Positions 38,776 through 48,393 of a stretch of 64,000 nt of DNA are shown in pieces. The stretch is from Hymenobacter sp. GOD-10R (GTDB lineage: Bacteria; Bacteroidota; Bacteroidia; Cytophagales; Hymenobacteraceae): positions 992,001-1,056,000 of the forward strand of contig NZ_CP141184.1 in assembly GCF_035609205.1 (NCBI RefSeq). Reading direction: 5' to 3'. Under the pieces are notes generated by a model. It was not told where the DNA came from, searched no databases, and saw nothing but the letters and a program-made list of their open reading frames with translations. Positions within the stretch are counted from its first letter, which is position 1. Every line of letters starts with the position of its first letter. Both the position numbers and the translations under genes were made by a program.

Positions 38776-40194
38776 ATGATTCGCAGTATTGCCCAAAAAG
38801 AACTTGTGAGTACCCTCCGCGACCGGCGCTTTGTGGTGCTTAGCGTGCTGATGCTCGGCTTGCTGCTGGCTGCCACGCTGGTCGGGCGGGCGAGCTACCG
38901 CACCTTGCAGCGCGAGCGGCAGGTGGCCCAGCAAACCGTCAACGATCAATTCCATCATCAGCCCAACCGTCACCCGCACCGCGTGGCGCACTACGGCTCC
39001 TTTGCCTTTCGACCCAAAGCTGGGCTGAGCTTTCTGGACGCCGGGCTGGATTCGTTTACCGGCACGGCGGTATTTCTGGAGGCACACCAACAGAACAGCG
39101 TCAACTTCAGCCAGGCCCAACAGGCTAGCTCTCTCATCCGATTTGGGGAGCTGACGGTAGCCTTCGTGCTGCAATTGTTGGTGCCGCTGCTGATCATTTT
39201 TCTGTGCTTCAATGCTTTCGCCGAGGAGCGCGAAGCGGGCACGCTGAAGCTGCTGCTCAGCCAGGGCGTGTCGTTGCGGCGCGTAGCTTGGGGAAAGATT
39301 ACGGGTTACGGCCAAGCCGTGGCGCTGGTCGTGGTACCCGCATTAGCGCTGGCGGCGTGGTTGCTGTTGGCGCAAGAGTCGTTTGCCAATAGCCCCGATG
39401 CGTGGATGCGCCTGGCGCTATTTGGCCTGAGCTACGTGGTGTACTTTTTTCTCTGGATTGTGGGTGCGGTGGTAGTATCGGCGCGGCAACAACACGCCCG
39501 CACGGCCTTGGTGGTACTGCTCGGCTGCTGGATGCTGGGCGGTATTATTCTGCCCAAAGCCACGGCGAACCTAGGTGCTAACCTGTTCCCGGCCATCACC
39601 AAAGCGCAGCTCGATGCCAAGGTGCACGAAGAAGCGCAAAAAGGCATCAACGGTCACGATCCGCAAGACCAACGCAGTGCAGCCCTGAAGGCTAATCTGC
39701 TCAAGAAGTATAAGGTCGATTCGGAGGAAAAGCTGCCCGTGAGCGTGGGTGGACTCGTGATGGCGGAGAGCGAGGCCTACACCAGCAAGGTGTATCAACA
39801 GCATTTTGCCGCCCTCACCCGCACCTACGAGCGGCAAAATGCCCTAACAGTGTGGGCGGGACTGCTCAACCCGTACCAGGCCATTCGGCCGCTATCGATG
39901 GGCCTAGCTGGCTCCGACTTTGCCCACTATGTGCATTTCCAGCAAGCCGCCGAAACCTACCGCTACCAGCTGGTGCAGCGCCTCAACGGCCTGCAAGCTA
40001 GCATGGGCTACGGCGACAAAGAGCGCAAGCTCGACGCAGCTACGTGGCAAGCCATTCCCATCTTCACCTACGAAGCACCCCCGCTGGGGTGGGCGCTGGG
40101 TTACTTGCTCGTGCCGGTGCTGGCGCTACTGTTGTGGGTAGTAGGCCTGAGCTGGCTAGGACTGCGGGCGATTGACAAAACAAGCATTGTGTAG
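38776..40194 (+). CDS. ABC transporter permease, DUF3526-like
   Basis: Membrane protein of 472 residues. Topology: one N-terminal membrane segment (FVVLSVLMLGLLLAATLV), a long external loop of about 110 residues, then four or more hydrophobic helices (FVLQLLVPLLIIFLCFNAFA, VALVVVPALALAAWLLL) including the conserved EEREAGTLKLLLSQ segment that contacts the ATPase, another large loop and a C-terminal helix. This matches ABC-2-type permeases with a DUF3526 domain. The stop codon is one base from the next gene's ATG, a paralogous permease. Confidence 0.85.
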   Translation: MIRSIAQKELVSTLRDRRFVVLSVLMLGLLLAATLVGRASYRTLQRERQVAQQTVNDQFHHQPNRHPHRVAHYGSFAFRPKAGLSFLDAGLDSFTGTAVFLEAHQQNSVNFSQAQQASSLIRFGELTVAFVLQLLVPLLIIFLCFNAFAEEREAGTLKLLLSQGVSLRRVAWGKITGYGQAVALVVVPALALAAWLLLAQESFANSPDAWMRLALFGLSYVVYFFLWIVGAVVVSARQQHARTALVVLLGCWMLGGIILPKATANLGANLFPAITKAQLDAKVHEEAQKGINGHDPQDQRSAALKANLLKKYKVDSEEKLPVSVGGLVMAESEAYTSKVYQQHFAALTRTYERQNALTVWAGLLNPYQAIRPLSMGLAGSDFAHYVHFQQAAETYRYQLVQRLNGLQASMGYGDKERKLDAATWQAIPIFTYEAPPLGWALGYLLVPVLALLLWVVGLSWLGLRAIDKTSIV

Positions 40195-40195
40195 C

Positions 40196-41581
40196 ATGAT
40201 GAGTACTTTCTGGATTTTATTAAAGTACGAGTGGCGTCATTTTCGAGCCGCTAAGGGCTTGGTGTTGCTCACTGGTCTTGTGGTAGTGGTTGGCCTCTAT
40301 GGCATCTATTACGGCACCACCGAAATTGAGCGCCAGCGCCAACACCTAGCCGAACTACCTGCCCTGGCCCACCACAATGTGGAGGAGCTCAAAAAGAAAT
40401 TTCCGGGCCCCGCCGACGCCGGCGACATTGGGTATTACCACACCACCTTCGCGGTGCACCACCCCACAGAATGGGCTAGCCTAGCTCTCGGTCAGCGCGA
40501 CGTGAATCCGTATTGTGTGAAGCTACGCCTGCTTGGGTTGCAAGGGCAAATCTACGCGTCGGAGAATGTGAACCCGACAAAAGTGCTCAGCGGCAACTTC
40601 GACCTAGCTTTCGTGCTGGTGTACTTGTTTCCCCTGTTGATCATTGCCCTGAGTTTCAACCTGCTCTCCCAGGAGAAGGAGCAGGGAACCTTAGTGTTGC
40701 TGCTGGCTCAGCCGGTGCGCCCCGGTACGGTAGTAGCCGCCAAGCTGACGTTGCGGCTATTGCTGGTGCTCGGCCTAGCTTTGTTACTGTCGGCGGTGGC
40801 GCTTGCCTGGGCTCAGGTACCGTTTGATGAACGCGTGGGCATGTGGCTAGCGCTGGTAGTGCTTTATTGCCTATTCTGGTTCGGGGTGGTCGGTATCATA
40901 ACGGCATTGCAGCGCAACTCGGCCTTCAACGCGGTAGCGCTGGTGGGGGCGTGGCTGGTGCTCGTCGTATTGATACCAGGCTTGCTGAATGTGTACGTGG
41001 ATGCAACCCAACCCGTGCCGCAAGGCATGGAGCTGACTATTAAGCAACGCGAAGAAATACACGGCGGGTGGGACAAGCCCAAGGGCGAAACCATGAACCG
41101 CTTTTTTGTCCTGTACCCACAGTGGCGCGACACCACCACCATCAAAGAGCGGTTTGTGTGGCGCTGGTACTATGCCTTCCAGCACCTCGGCGATGAGTCG
41201 GTGCGGCCACTGGTCGCGGCGTACACGAATGGCCTGCGCCAACGGTTTGTGCTGGTGGAGCACCTAGCTTGGCTGTCACCGGCCATCAATGCGCAAGTGA
41301 GCCTCACCGCACTGGCCGGCACCGACCTGCCCACGCACCTAGCTTTCCAGCAAAGCGCCACCCGCTACCACGACGCGCTACGGGCTTTCTATTATCCCTA
41401 TCTGTTCCGCAAAGTGGCTTTCACTCACGCTGACTACGAGAAGGAGCCGACGCACACGTTCACTAGTATCTCTGAAATCGGTACGGCGGCGAGTGGCTTG
41501 TGGAAGCTGCTTGTGAGCGTCGTGGCGGTATGGGCTATTGGGCTGGTGTTGTTGCGAATACGGCCGCTCAACCCATGCTAA
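40196..41581 (+). CDS. ABC transporter permease, DUF3526-like (second subunit)
   Basis: Second permease of the pair, 461 residues and similar in layout to the first: N-terminal helix (VLLTGLVVVVGLYGIYYG), external loop, helices (LVYLFPLLIIALSFNLLSQ, LVLLLAQPVRPG), a second loop and a C-terminal helix. The E-K-E-Q-G-T-L coupling segment is present (SQEKEQGTLVLLLAQ). ATG at 40196 or 40199 cannot be separated. The pair with one ATPase is an inherited gene set in Bacteroidota and could export a peptide or handle metal. Confidence 0.85.
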   Translation: MMSTFWILLKYEWRHFRAAKGLVLLTGLVVVVGLYGIYYGTTEIERQRQHLAELPALAHHNVEELKKKFPGPADAGDIGYYHTTFAVHHPTEWASLALGQRDVNPYCVKLRLLGLQGQIYASENVNPTKVLSGNFDLAFVLVYLFPLLIIALSFNLLSQEKEQGTLVLLLAQPVRPGTVVAAKLTLRLLLVLGLALLLSAVALAWAQVPFDERVGMWLALVVLYCLFWFGVVGIITALQRNSAFNAVALVGAWLVLVVLIPGLLNVYVDATQPVPQGMELTIKQREEIHGGWDKPKGETMNRFFVLYPQWRDTTTIKERFVWRWYYAFQHLGDESVRPLVAAYTNGLRQRFVLVEHLAWLSPAINAQVSLTALAGTDLPTHLAFQQSATRYHDALRAFYYPYLFRKVAFTHADYEKEPTHTFTSISEIGTAASGLWKLLVSVVAVWAIGLVLLRIRPLNPC

Positions 41582-41652
41582 AGGTATTCAGGTGTCTAGC
41601 TAATAGCGTCCTTCTGCCGGTCCCTTACTTTTCAACCACAGTTTTCTTCCTA

Positions 41653-42720
41653 ATGGTATTTCGCGTTTTTTTTCTTCTGCTTTTCTCTACAGCAGTATTA
41701 CAACACCTAGCTAGCGCCGCCGTGAAGTCCTTTGTCTTCCAAAACCAAACCATCAAACCCGGCACCAAACGTTCGATGCTGCTGCCCGTGGTAGCCGGCA
41801 CCGACAGCACCGTAATTCCGGTAAGTGTGTTTCATGGAGCAAAAGAAGGACCGGTGCTCGGTATCATTGCCGGCGTGCATGGCTACGAGTATCCGCCCAT
41901 TGTGGCGGCTCAGCAGTTTGCCCAAACGCTCGACCCTGCGCAGCTGAGCGGCACCGTCATTCTGGTGCACATTGCCAACGTACCTAGCTTCCTAGGTCGC
42001 CGCATTCAGTATAATCCCCTTGACGGAAAGAACCTGAACCGGGTGTTTCCGGGCAAAGCCGATGGCACCATCACCGAACGCATGGCGTGGCTGCTCGGCA
42101 ACGATATAATCGGTCGCTGCAACTACGTCATCGACGTGCACGCTGGCGACGCGCAAGACGACCTGCGCCCGTACGCCGGCTACTACAACTACTTCGATAC
42201 ACCCGAATTATCGGAGAAAGGCCGGCAAATGGCGGTAGCGCTGGGCTTTCCCTACGTTATTCAGTTTGGTAATGAGCCTAGCTTGAAAAATGAATTGGGC
42301 GTGTATTGCTCCCGCGAGGCCATCAAGCGGGGCATTCCGGCCGTCGACATTGAGTGTGGGCGCTTTGGCATGGCCGAAAGCGAAAACGTGGCGCAGATCA
42401 AGCAAGCGCTGCACAACTTGCTCGTGCACTTACGCCTAGAAACAGGGCAGCCGCTGACGAACAACCAACCTTATATCATTGCGCAACGCACATCCGTCAA
42501 TAGCGAGCATATGGGCTTTTTCTACCCCCAAGTAAAGGCCGGCGAGTTCATCCACAAAGGCCGTAAGCTAGGTTACGTGACCGATCTGTTCGGCAATCGC
42601 CTTGCCGATGTGCTTGCCCCTGTGAATGGCGTCGTCTTGTACATGAGTTCAACGCCGCCCATCAGCAAAGGCGAAAGTTTGTTCAGCATCGGCCACATTC
42701 CGGTCGCGGCGCAGCCGTAG
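41653..42720 (+). CDS. exported succinylglutamate desuccinylase/aspartoacylase (M14-type) family protein
   Basis: Zinc-dependent hydrolase of the AstE/AspA (M14) family. A signal peptide (VFFLLLFSTAVLQHLASA) begins at the ATG at 41653, which is preferred over an upstream frame that overlaps the permease gene. Zinc ligands appear as GVHGYEYPP (HxxE) near residue 75 and DVHAGD (third ligand) further on; VDIECGRFG includes the catalytic glutamate-type segment. About 355 residues. It is 71 bases behind the ABC permeases and may process a small peptide or amide in the periplasm as part of the same system, but could be independent. Confidence 0.85.
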   Translation: MVFRVFFLLLFSTAVLQHLASAAVKSFVFQNQTIKPGTKRSMLLPVVAGTDSTVIPVSVFHGAKEGPVLGIIAGVHGYEYPPIVAAQQFAQTLDPAQLSGTVILVHIANVPSFLGRRIQYNPLDGKNLNRVFPGKADGTITERMAWLLGNDIIGRCNYVIDVHAGDAQDDLRPYAGYYNYFDTPELSEKGRQMAVALGFPYVIQFGNEPSLKNELGVYCSREAIKRGIPAVDIECGRFGMAESENVAQIKQALHNLLVHLRLETGQPLTNNQPYIIAQRTSVNSEHMGFFYPQVKAGEFIHKGRKLGYVTDLFGNRLADVLAPVNGVVLYMSSTPPISKGESLFSIGHIPVAAQP

Positions 42721-42802
42721 TAAATAGCTGCGCGGAAGCTAAAGCCGTAGGCGTCGGAGCCCGAGCGCAGAGATTAACACGACGGTAGCCTTCGCGACGC
42801 CG

Positions 42803-42810
42803 TATCTTTA
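42803..42810 (+). promoter_or_regulatory. TAnnTTTA promoter box before the MutS-like gene
   Basis: TATCTTTA, one base off the consensus TAnnTTTG, 22 bases before the GTG start. Consistent with a promoter starting a new transcription unit here. Confidence 0.45.
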
Positions 42811-42832
42811 GCCGAAACTTGCTCTTGCTACC

Positions 42833-44671
42833 GTGCCCGACGCCACCAATTTTCGCCCTCTCTCCATACCGCCCGCCGACGTATTTCAGGAAAACCAAAC
42901 AGTGCATGCCGCACGCGAGCAGCACTACGCGGGCAGGCACCGCATTATCGCGTGGCTGCGGGTGGTGGCGTTTGGTCTGAGCGCCTTCGGCATCTATTAC
43001 CTGTTTAGCCGAGGCGAGTTGCAGGGAGCTTTCGGGCTGTTGTTTGTGGCGTACCTCGTGTTCTTGTTGCTGGTTCGTTGGCATAACAGCGTGGGCTATT
43101 GGCGCGAACATCATCGCCTGCTCGGCGAGCTGAACCGCGACGAAACAGCCCGGCTGCAAGGCCAGCTAGCTTCCTTCGACCCTGGCCTGCGCTACCTCGA
43201 GGCCACCCACCCCTACGCCGCCGACCTAGATGTCTTTGGCGCGCACTCGCTGTTTCAACTCCTGAACCGGGCTACGTCGCGGCTAGGTCGCGACTGGTTG
43301 GCTGGTTGGTTGCTAGCACCTTCTCCCGCCGTAGCCGTGCGCGAACGACAAGCCGCCGTGGCTGAGTTGGTGCCCGACCTCGCTTGGCAGCAAGAGTGGC
43401 AAGCCCGCGCCCGCCATTTTCCGCGCCAGGAAGCCGACCCGCGCCAGTTCACAACGTGGCTTCAGCAGCCCGACTTTTTTGCGGGTAAAGGCTGGTTGAA
43501 AATTCTCTTGTTTGTGCTGCCGCCGCTCGCCGTGACGGCGGTTGTTTTGTGGCTGACGGGCAACGGGGCTGCGCCGCTACTGGTGGCCGTGTTGGTGCTA
43601 GGCGCTTTGAATGCACGCTTCCAAAAAGCTAGGGCTGAGTACTTTGAGCAGAGTATGGCTATGCGCGACGCACTCCGCGCCTACCACGACCAGTTGGCGC
43701 TGTTTGAAACGCGCACCTGGCAAGCGCCCTTGCTGACCCGCTTGCTGCGCGGCCTGCATGCCTCCGAAAACGGCGCGCCTGCCTCGCAGCTTATTGGGCA
43801 ATTGTCGCGCATTGTGGGTTTGTTCTCGATGCGCCAAAGCCCAGCCGTTGCCGTGCTGGCTAATAACCTGCTGCTTTGGGATTTCTTCTGCATGTGGCGG
43901 CTCGAAGGTTGGAAGCAGCGCCTCGGAGGAAAGTTAGACGCCATGCTGGAAATAGGGGCGGAGCTGGAAGCACTAGTGAGCTTGGCCGGTTTCCAGTTCG
44001 CTAACCCGAGCTATGCTGTACCCAAAATCAGTACGGCGGCGCTTGAGTTTACGGCCCATGGCCTAGGTCACCCGCTTATTTTTGCCTCCGAGCGCATTAG
44101 CAACGATTTTAGCACGGTAGGCATGGGGCACACAGCCGTCGTGACGGGCTCCAACATGTCGGGTAAAAGCACATTTCTGCGCTCGGTGGGGCTGAACATG
44201 GTGCTGGCGCTGGCGGGTGGCCCCGTGTGCGCGAATCAGCTGAGCGTGAGTCCGGCCCAAGTGTACACGGCCATGCGTACCCAAGATAACCTCGCCGAAA
44301 GCACCTCTTCGTTTTACGCCGAGCTGAAGCGCTTGCGTCTGCTGCTGGAGATTTCGGCCACGGGCGAGCCTGTGTTTTATATGCTCGACGAGATTCTGAA
44401 AGGCACGAACTCCGGCGACCGGCACCGCGGCGCCCGAGCGCTGGTGCGCCAGTTGCACCAGCGCAACGCCAGTGGCCTCGTCAGCACCCACGACCTAGAG
44501 CTAGCTGACCTAGCCAACGAACTACCTGACTTTGTGGTGAACTACAGCTTCAACAGCACCATCGAGGGCGACGAAATTCGGTTCGACTACCATCTCACGC
44601 CCGGCGTATGCCGCAGCTTCAATGCCAGCAAACTCATGCAGTTGATGGGCATTGATCTAGATAATAGCTAG
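42833..44671 (+). CDS. membrane-anchored MutS-family ATPase
   Basis: 612-residue protein, start GTG. It carries a full MutS C-terminal ATPase: Walker A in TGSNMSGKSTFLRSVGLN (about residues 437-455), Walker B in VFYMLDEILKGTNSGDR, and the following HDLELADLA. The N-terminal mismatch-binding domain of MutS is missing; instead there are hydrophobic pairs near residues 45-80 (VVAFGLSAFGIYYLF, LLFVAYLVFLLLV) and 220-255 (ILLFVLPPLAVTAVVLWL, LLVAVLVLGALN). So the ATPase is tied to the membrane. It is a MutS-related protein, not MutS; function unknown. Confidence 0.82.
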   Translation: MPDATNFRPLSIPPADVFQENQTVHAAREQHYAGRHRIIAWLRVVAFGLSAFGIYYLFSRGELQGAFGLLFVAYLVFLLLVRWHNSVGYWREHHRLLGELNRDETARLQGQLASFDPGLRYLEATHPYAADLDVFGAHSLFQLLNRATSRLGRDWLAGWLLAPSPAVAVRERQAAVAELVPDLAWQQEWQARARHFPRQEADPRQFTTWLQQPDFFAGKGWLKILLFVLPPLAVTAVVLWLTGNGAAPLLVAVLVLGALNARFQKARAEYFEQSMAMRDALRAYHDQLALFETRTWQAPLLTRLLRGLHASENGAPASQLIGQLSRIVGLFSMRQSPAVAVLANNLLLWDFFCMWRLEGWKQRLGGKLDAMLEIGAELEALVSLAGFQFANPSYAVPKISTAALEFTAHGLGHPLIFASERISNDFSTVGMGHTAVVTGSNMSGKSTFLRSVGLNMVLALAGGPVCANQLSVSPAQVYTAMRTQDNLAESTSSFYAELKRLRLLLEISATGEPVFYMLDEILKGTNSGDRHRGARALVRQLHQRNASGLVSTHDLELADLANELPDFVVNYSFNSTIEGDEIRFDYHLTPGVCRSFNASKLMQLMGIDLDNS

Positions 44672-44721
44672 GCTTATCCTATTTTTAATTTGCTCTTAAT
44701 CTCAGGGTATTACCTTACCGC

Positions 44722-44760
44722 GGCATAGCCGCTGCGGCTACGCCGGAGTCTATGGCTCCG
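44722..44760. other. two adjacent small hairpins in the gap before bestrophin
   Basis: GGCATAGCCG pairs with CGGCTACGCC (one wobble pair), then CGGAG pairs with CTCCG. The gap is short (111 bases). No T-tract follows. Looks like a repeated intergenic stem-loop element or leader structure. Confidence 0.4.
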
Positions 44761-44782
44761 CGACTGAGTTGTATTCTTTCTT

Positions 44783-45751
44783 ATGTACGTTCGTAATAAT
44801 CTGCGCCCACGCGTCATCTGGCGATTGACTTGGCGCAGTGTGGTTGTGTATACTATTTATTCCACGGTAGTCTGCTATTTGTACGGGCCTTTAGGCCTGC
44901 ATTCGCTGGATATTCCGTGGCAGCCCGTGGGTACCCTAGGTACGGCTGTGGCCTTTTATATTGGCTTCAAAAACAACGGCTCCTACGACCGTTTTTGGGA
45001 AGGCCGTAAGCTGTGGGGCGGCATTGTAAACTACAGTCGCTCGTGGGCGATGCAGGCGCTGGAGTTCGTGACTTCCGTGGTAGATGCGCCTGACGTGCAG
45101 GCGCAACCTGCCTCTGCTAATGAGCTAACGGAGCGGCACCGAACGTTGGTGTTTCGGCATGTGGCATGGGTAAATGCCGTGCGCCTACACCTGCGCCGTC
45201 AGCCCGAGCTGTGGGATACCGATGTGGCCCCTTTCCTGAAACCCGAAGAGTCAGAGCGCATGCGCCATTACCGTAATCCGCCGGCTCAAATGCTGCGGCA
45301 GCAGGCCGCCGACCTGCGTGTTCTACGCGAAGAGCGTGGTTTGCTCAATGACTTCCAGCACGTAAGCATGGTCGATACCATACGGGAGTTTAACAACCTA
45401 CAGGGCGCCTGCGAGCGAATCAAGAACACGCCCTTCCCGCGGCAGTATGCCTTCTTTAGCTACTTGTTCGTGCAGATATTCTCCCTGCTACTTCCCGTAG
45501 GCCTGATTGGTGAGTTCGAGAAAATGGGTCCTGGTCACTTCTGGCTCACGGTTCCTTTTGCGGTACTGGTCGCGTGGGTGTTCAACACCATTGAGGCAGT
45601 AGGTCACTTCAGCGAAAACCCGTTTGAGAACGAGATGAATGACGTGCCCATGACAGCCATTTGCCGAAGCATTGAAATTGATTTGCGGGAAATGATGGGT
45701 GAAACCAAAGTGCCACCAGCCCTAGCGCCCGTCGACGACATATTGTATTAA
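44783..45751 (+). CDS. bestrophin family ion channel
   Basis: Inner-membrane anion channel of the bestrophin/UPF0187 family, 322 residues. The N-terminal part carries the family motifs TWRSVVVYTIYSTVVC and GFKNNGSYDRFWEGRKLWG, and the C-terminal half has LLLPVGLIGEFEKMG and VAWVFNTIEAVGHFSENPF, typical for the bacterial members. Normal length. Conducts chloride or bicarbonate, presumably for ion balance; the ligand is inferred. Followed by a strong bidirectional-looking terminator. Confidence 0.92.
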   Translation: MYVRNNLRPRVIWRLTWRSVVVYTIYSTVVCYLYGPLGLHSLDIPWQPVGTLGTAVAFYIGFKNNGSYDRFWEGRKLWGGIVNYSRSWAMQALEFVTSVVDAPDVQAQPASANELTERHRTLVFRHVAWVNAVRLHLRRQPELWDTDVAPFLKPEESERMRHYRNPPAQMLRQQAADLRVLREERGLLNDFQHVSMVDTIREFNNLQGACERIKNTPFPRQYAFFSYLFVQIFSLLLPVGLIGEFEKMGPGHFWLTVPFAVLVAWVFNTIEAVGHFSENPFENEMNDVPMTAICRSIEIDLREMMGETKVPPALAPVDDILY

Positions 45752-45805
45752 CCTACAAAAGCGGTACCCCTAATTGGTACCCGAAGGTTAAGTGAATTGC
45801 TAGTT

Positions 45806-45852
45806 ATCACAAAAAAAAGCTGCTCCTGCTCGGGAGTAGCTTTTTTTGTGAT
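45806..45852 (+). terminator. intrinsic terminator of the bestrophin gene
   Basis: Stem ATCACAAAAAAAAGCTGCTCC and its complement (one wobble), loop TGCTC, T-run within the right arm (CTTTTTTTGTGAT). Both strands can terminate. Confidence 0.85.
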
Positions 45853-46182
45853 GCCTGAGCTAAGCCGTAGAGCGGGTTACTATTTGCCAGACGAGCTATT
45901 AAGTATAAGCTGCTTGTACGGGTTGCGCTTTCGGTTTACTTCTTGCCTGAAGGCGCTAAAGCAGGCTGCCTACGTTCTTCTCAGACCTAGGGCCCGCAAG
46001 GTGCTGCTACTTCTTGCGTTAGTTGTAAGCTAGGTACCCATTGCACCAAAATAATCGGATCAGCTTGCCAAACGGGTAGCCGTTTCCCGTATAGTAGCTG
46101 TTCGTAACTTGAGTATGGACAGGATAAGTGGGCCGCTCCAACATCTAACCTAATGGGTGTTGCACGGCTGTCAACCGCTCCC
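45853..46182. other. intergenic region before the FUSC gene
   Basis: About 330 bases. A weak open frame lies across the preceding terminator and was not accepted. Nothing else clear was seen; a promoter for the FUSC gene is expected but no exact consensus was found. Confidence 0.4.
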
Positions 46183-48393
46183 ATGAATTCGCAAACTCGT
46201 AATATTCAGTATTTTCTTTTCAGCCAAGATTTCTCCGATGGCGTGCGTATTACGTTGGCTGCGTTGCTGCCGGCTGTGTTGTTTGCGCAGCTAGGCGAAC
46301 TCACCACTGGCATTACGCTTTCCACGGGGGCTGTCTGCATCAGCATCATCGATACGCCTGGCCCGGTAGTGCACAAGCGCAACGGGATGCTGTACGGCAA
46401 CTTGGTTATTTTCTTGGTGGCCTTGCTCACGGGCTTTGCGCGCTTCAATGCCTGGACTCTAGGTCTGGAAGTGCTGGCGCTCAGTTTTCTCATGACCATG
46501 CTCAACGTGTACGGTAACCGGGCCGCGTCGCTTGGGTCGGCGGCGCTGCTGGTGATGATCCTGAACATGGAGCAGCCCCTGACGCCCGCTGAAGTGGTCA
46601 TGCACAGTGGGCTGATTCTGGCAGGCGGTGTGTGGTATATGGCGCTAGGGTTGGTGCTATTTCGGGTGTTGCCCTACCGGCCGGCCCAGCAAGCTTTGGG
46701 GGAGTGTATTCATGCCATTGCCAACTACCTGAAGCTCAAAGCCGCCTTCTACCGTATCCGCACCGACCTCGACGACGACTACCGCAAGCTCGTGGCGCAG
46801 CAGGTAATCGTGAGTGAGAAGCAGGATGCCGTGCGGGAACTCCTGTTCAAAACCCGCCAAATTGTAAAAGAGTCGAACGCCACTAGCCGCCGCTTGCTAC
46901 TCACGTTTGTCGATGTGATGGACTTGTACGAGCACATCACGGCTACCTACTACGACTACGAAGCCATCCGCAACCAATTCGGCCACACCGGCATTCTGGA
47001 AGAAATAGCTAGCCTCATCGACCTGATTGCTGCCGAGCTGGATAATATCGGCTTTGCCATCCAGGCCAATCATTCCTTCCGTAGTCGCAGCAACTTTCTC
47101 GAGCGGCTTGAGCACCTGAAGAGCCGGATTGATGCGGTGGGAGAGCAGGAGCAAGGTACCAGCAACCTAGTGCTGAAGAAGCTGTTGGTGAACCTGCGCA
47201 ACCTCACCCAGCGCCTCACTGATGTGCTGAACTACTTCAATGCCAAGTCGGAAACCATACCGACTCGGCACACGGAAGTGGAATACATGCGTTTCGTGTC
47301 GCACCAGGATTACGACCTGAAGGTACTGCGCGACAACCTGACGTTCAGTTCGTCGGTGTTTCGGCACTCGGTTCGCCTGATGCTCGCCAGTGGTGTCGCT
47401 TTCCTGATAGCCAAGTTGCTGTTCTCCGGTAACCACAGCTACTGGATTGTGATGACCACGGTGTACATGCTCAAGCCTGCATTTAGCTTCACCAAAGAGC
47501 GTAACTATCAACGTATTGTCGGTACGTTGAGCGGTGGTGCCATTGCCGGCGTGTTCCTGCTGCTCACCAGCGACAAAGACCTGCATTTCTTTGTCATGTT
47601 GATCTTCATGGTACTGTCGTACAGTTTCCAGCGGCGCAGCTACGTGGTGTACGTCACCCTCATGACGCCTTTCATCCTGATCATGCTTAGCTTCTTGGGC
47701 TTGAACTATTTAGATATAGCCGAGGAGCGGATCAAGGATACGGTTGTTGGCTGTATTATCGCCTTTTCGGCGGGCTACTTGTTGTTTCCTAGCTGGGAAT
47801 ACGAGCAGCTTAATGACTACATGCGCGACGTGCTGAAGGCCAACATCAGCTATTTGCAAAAGCTAGCCGAAGGCCTAGCTGGCAAACCCGTGGTGCTGAC
47901 CGAGTACAAGCTCGTGCGCAAAGACGTATTTGTGAGTTCGGCCAACCTAGCAGCAGCCTTCCAACGAATGCTTTCGGAGCCGAAAAGCAAGCAGCGGAGT
48001 AACGAAGATGTGCACCAGTTTGTCGTTCTCAACCATATTCTGGCTTCCAACATTGCTACGCTCACTTCCAGCCTAATGGCCAAGGAACCAACGGAGCAGC
48101 TCATGGAAGGCATCCGCGCCGTTAGGCGGGCCTTATCAGTCCTGGGTGCGAGCCTAAAAAAGTTTGACCCTACAACTAAGATAGCCGAGCCTAATATGGG
48201 CGAGATTCTGCCATACTCTGAGGCGACTGGCCGGCGTAAAGCGAACCTCTCCTCCGATGAGCGTCAGTTGCTGGAACAGCTAGAGTTCATACAAAAAGTA
48301 AGTAGTGACATCGGGCGGGTAACGGACGCTATGTTGGAAGTGACCACCAAGCCCAAGCAACTACAAGCCGTGGTCGATAGCGAACTGCACTAG
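46183..48393 (+). CDS. FUSC family (YccS/YhfK-like) membrane transporter
   Basis: Inner-membrane protein of about 736 residues with two blocks of transmembrane helices (residues about 20-170, LAALLPAVLFAQLGELT onward, and 400-530, VRLMLASGVAFLIAKLLF onward) separated by a soluble helical region and followed by a C-terminal soluble region of 200 residues. This is the arrangement of the FUSC/aromatic-acid exporter (YccS) family. The ATG at 46183 is used; an earlier ATG at 46153 is also in frame. Exports aromatic acids or other toxic organics in known members; substrate here unknown. The 3' end overlaps the minus-strand response regulator gene by 33 bases. Confidence 0.88.
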   Translation: MNSQTRNIQYFLFSQDFSDGVRITLAALLPAVLFAQLGELTTGITLSTGAVCISIIDTPGPVVHKRNGMLYGNLVIFLVALLTGFARFNAWTLGLEVLALSFLMTMLNVYGNRAASLGSAALLVMILNMEQPLTPAEVVMHSGLILAGGVWYMALGLVLFRVLPYRPAQQALGECIHAIANYLKLKAAFYRIRTDLDDDYRKLVAQQVIVSEKQDAVRELLFKTRQIVKESNATSRRLLLTFVDVMDLYEHITATYYDYEAIRNQFGHTGILEEIASLIDLIAAELDNIGFAIQANHSFRSRSNFLERLEHLKSRIDAVGEQEQGTSNLVLKKLLVNLRNLTQRLTDVLNYFNAKSETIPTRHTEVEYMRFVSHQDYDLKVLRDNLTFSSSVFRHSVRLMLASGVAFLIAKLLFSGNHSYWIVMTTVYMLKPAFSFTKERNYQRIVGTLSGGAIAGVFLLLTSDKDLHFFVMLIFMVLSYSFQRRSYVVYVTLMTPFILIMLSFLGLNYLDIAEERIKDTVVGCIIAFSAGYLLFPSWEYEQLNDYMRDVLKANISYLQKLAEGLAGKPVVLTEYKLVRKDVFVSSANLAAAFQRMLSEPKSKQRSNEDVHQFVVLNHILASNIATLTSSLMAKEPTEQLMEGIRAVRRALSVLGASLKKFDPTTKIAEPNMGEILPYSEATGRRKANLSSDERQLLEQLEFIQKVSSDIGRVTDAMLEVTTKPKQLQAVVDSELH

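Noticed and set aside
45797..46033. 78-residue open frame downstream of bestrophin
   Set aside because: It begins inside the bestrophin terminator stem and shows no domain, signal or family pattern, so it is treated as chance.
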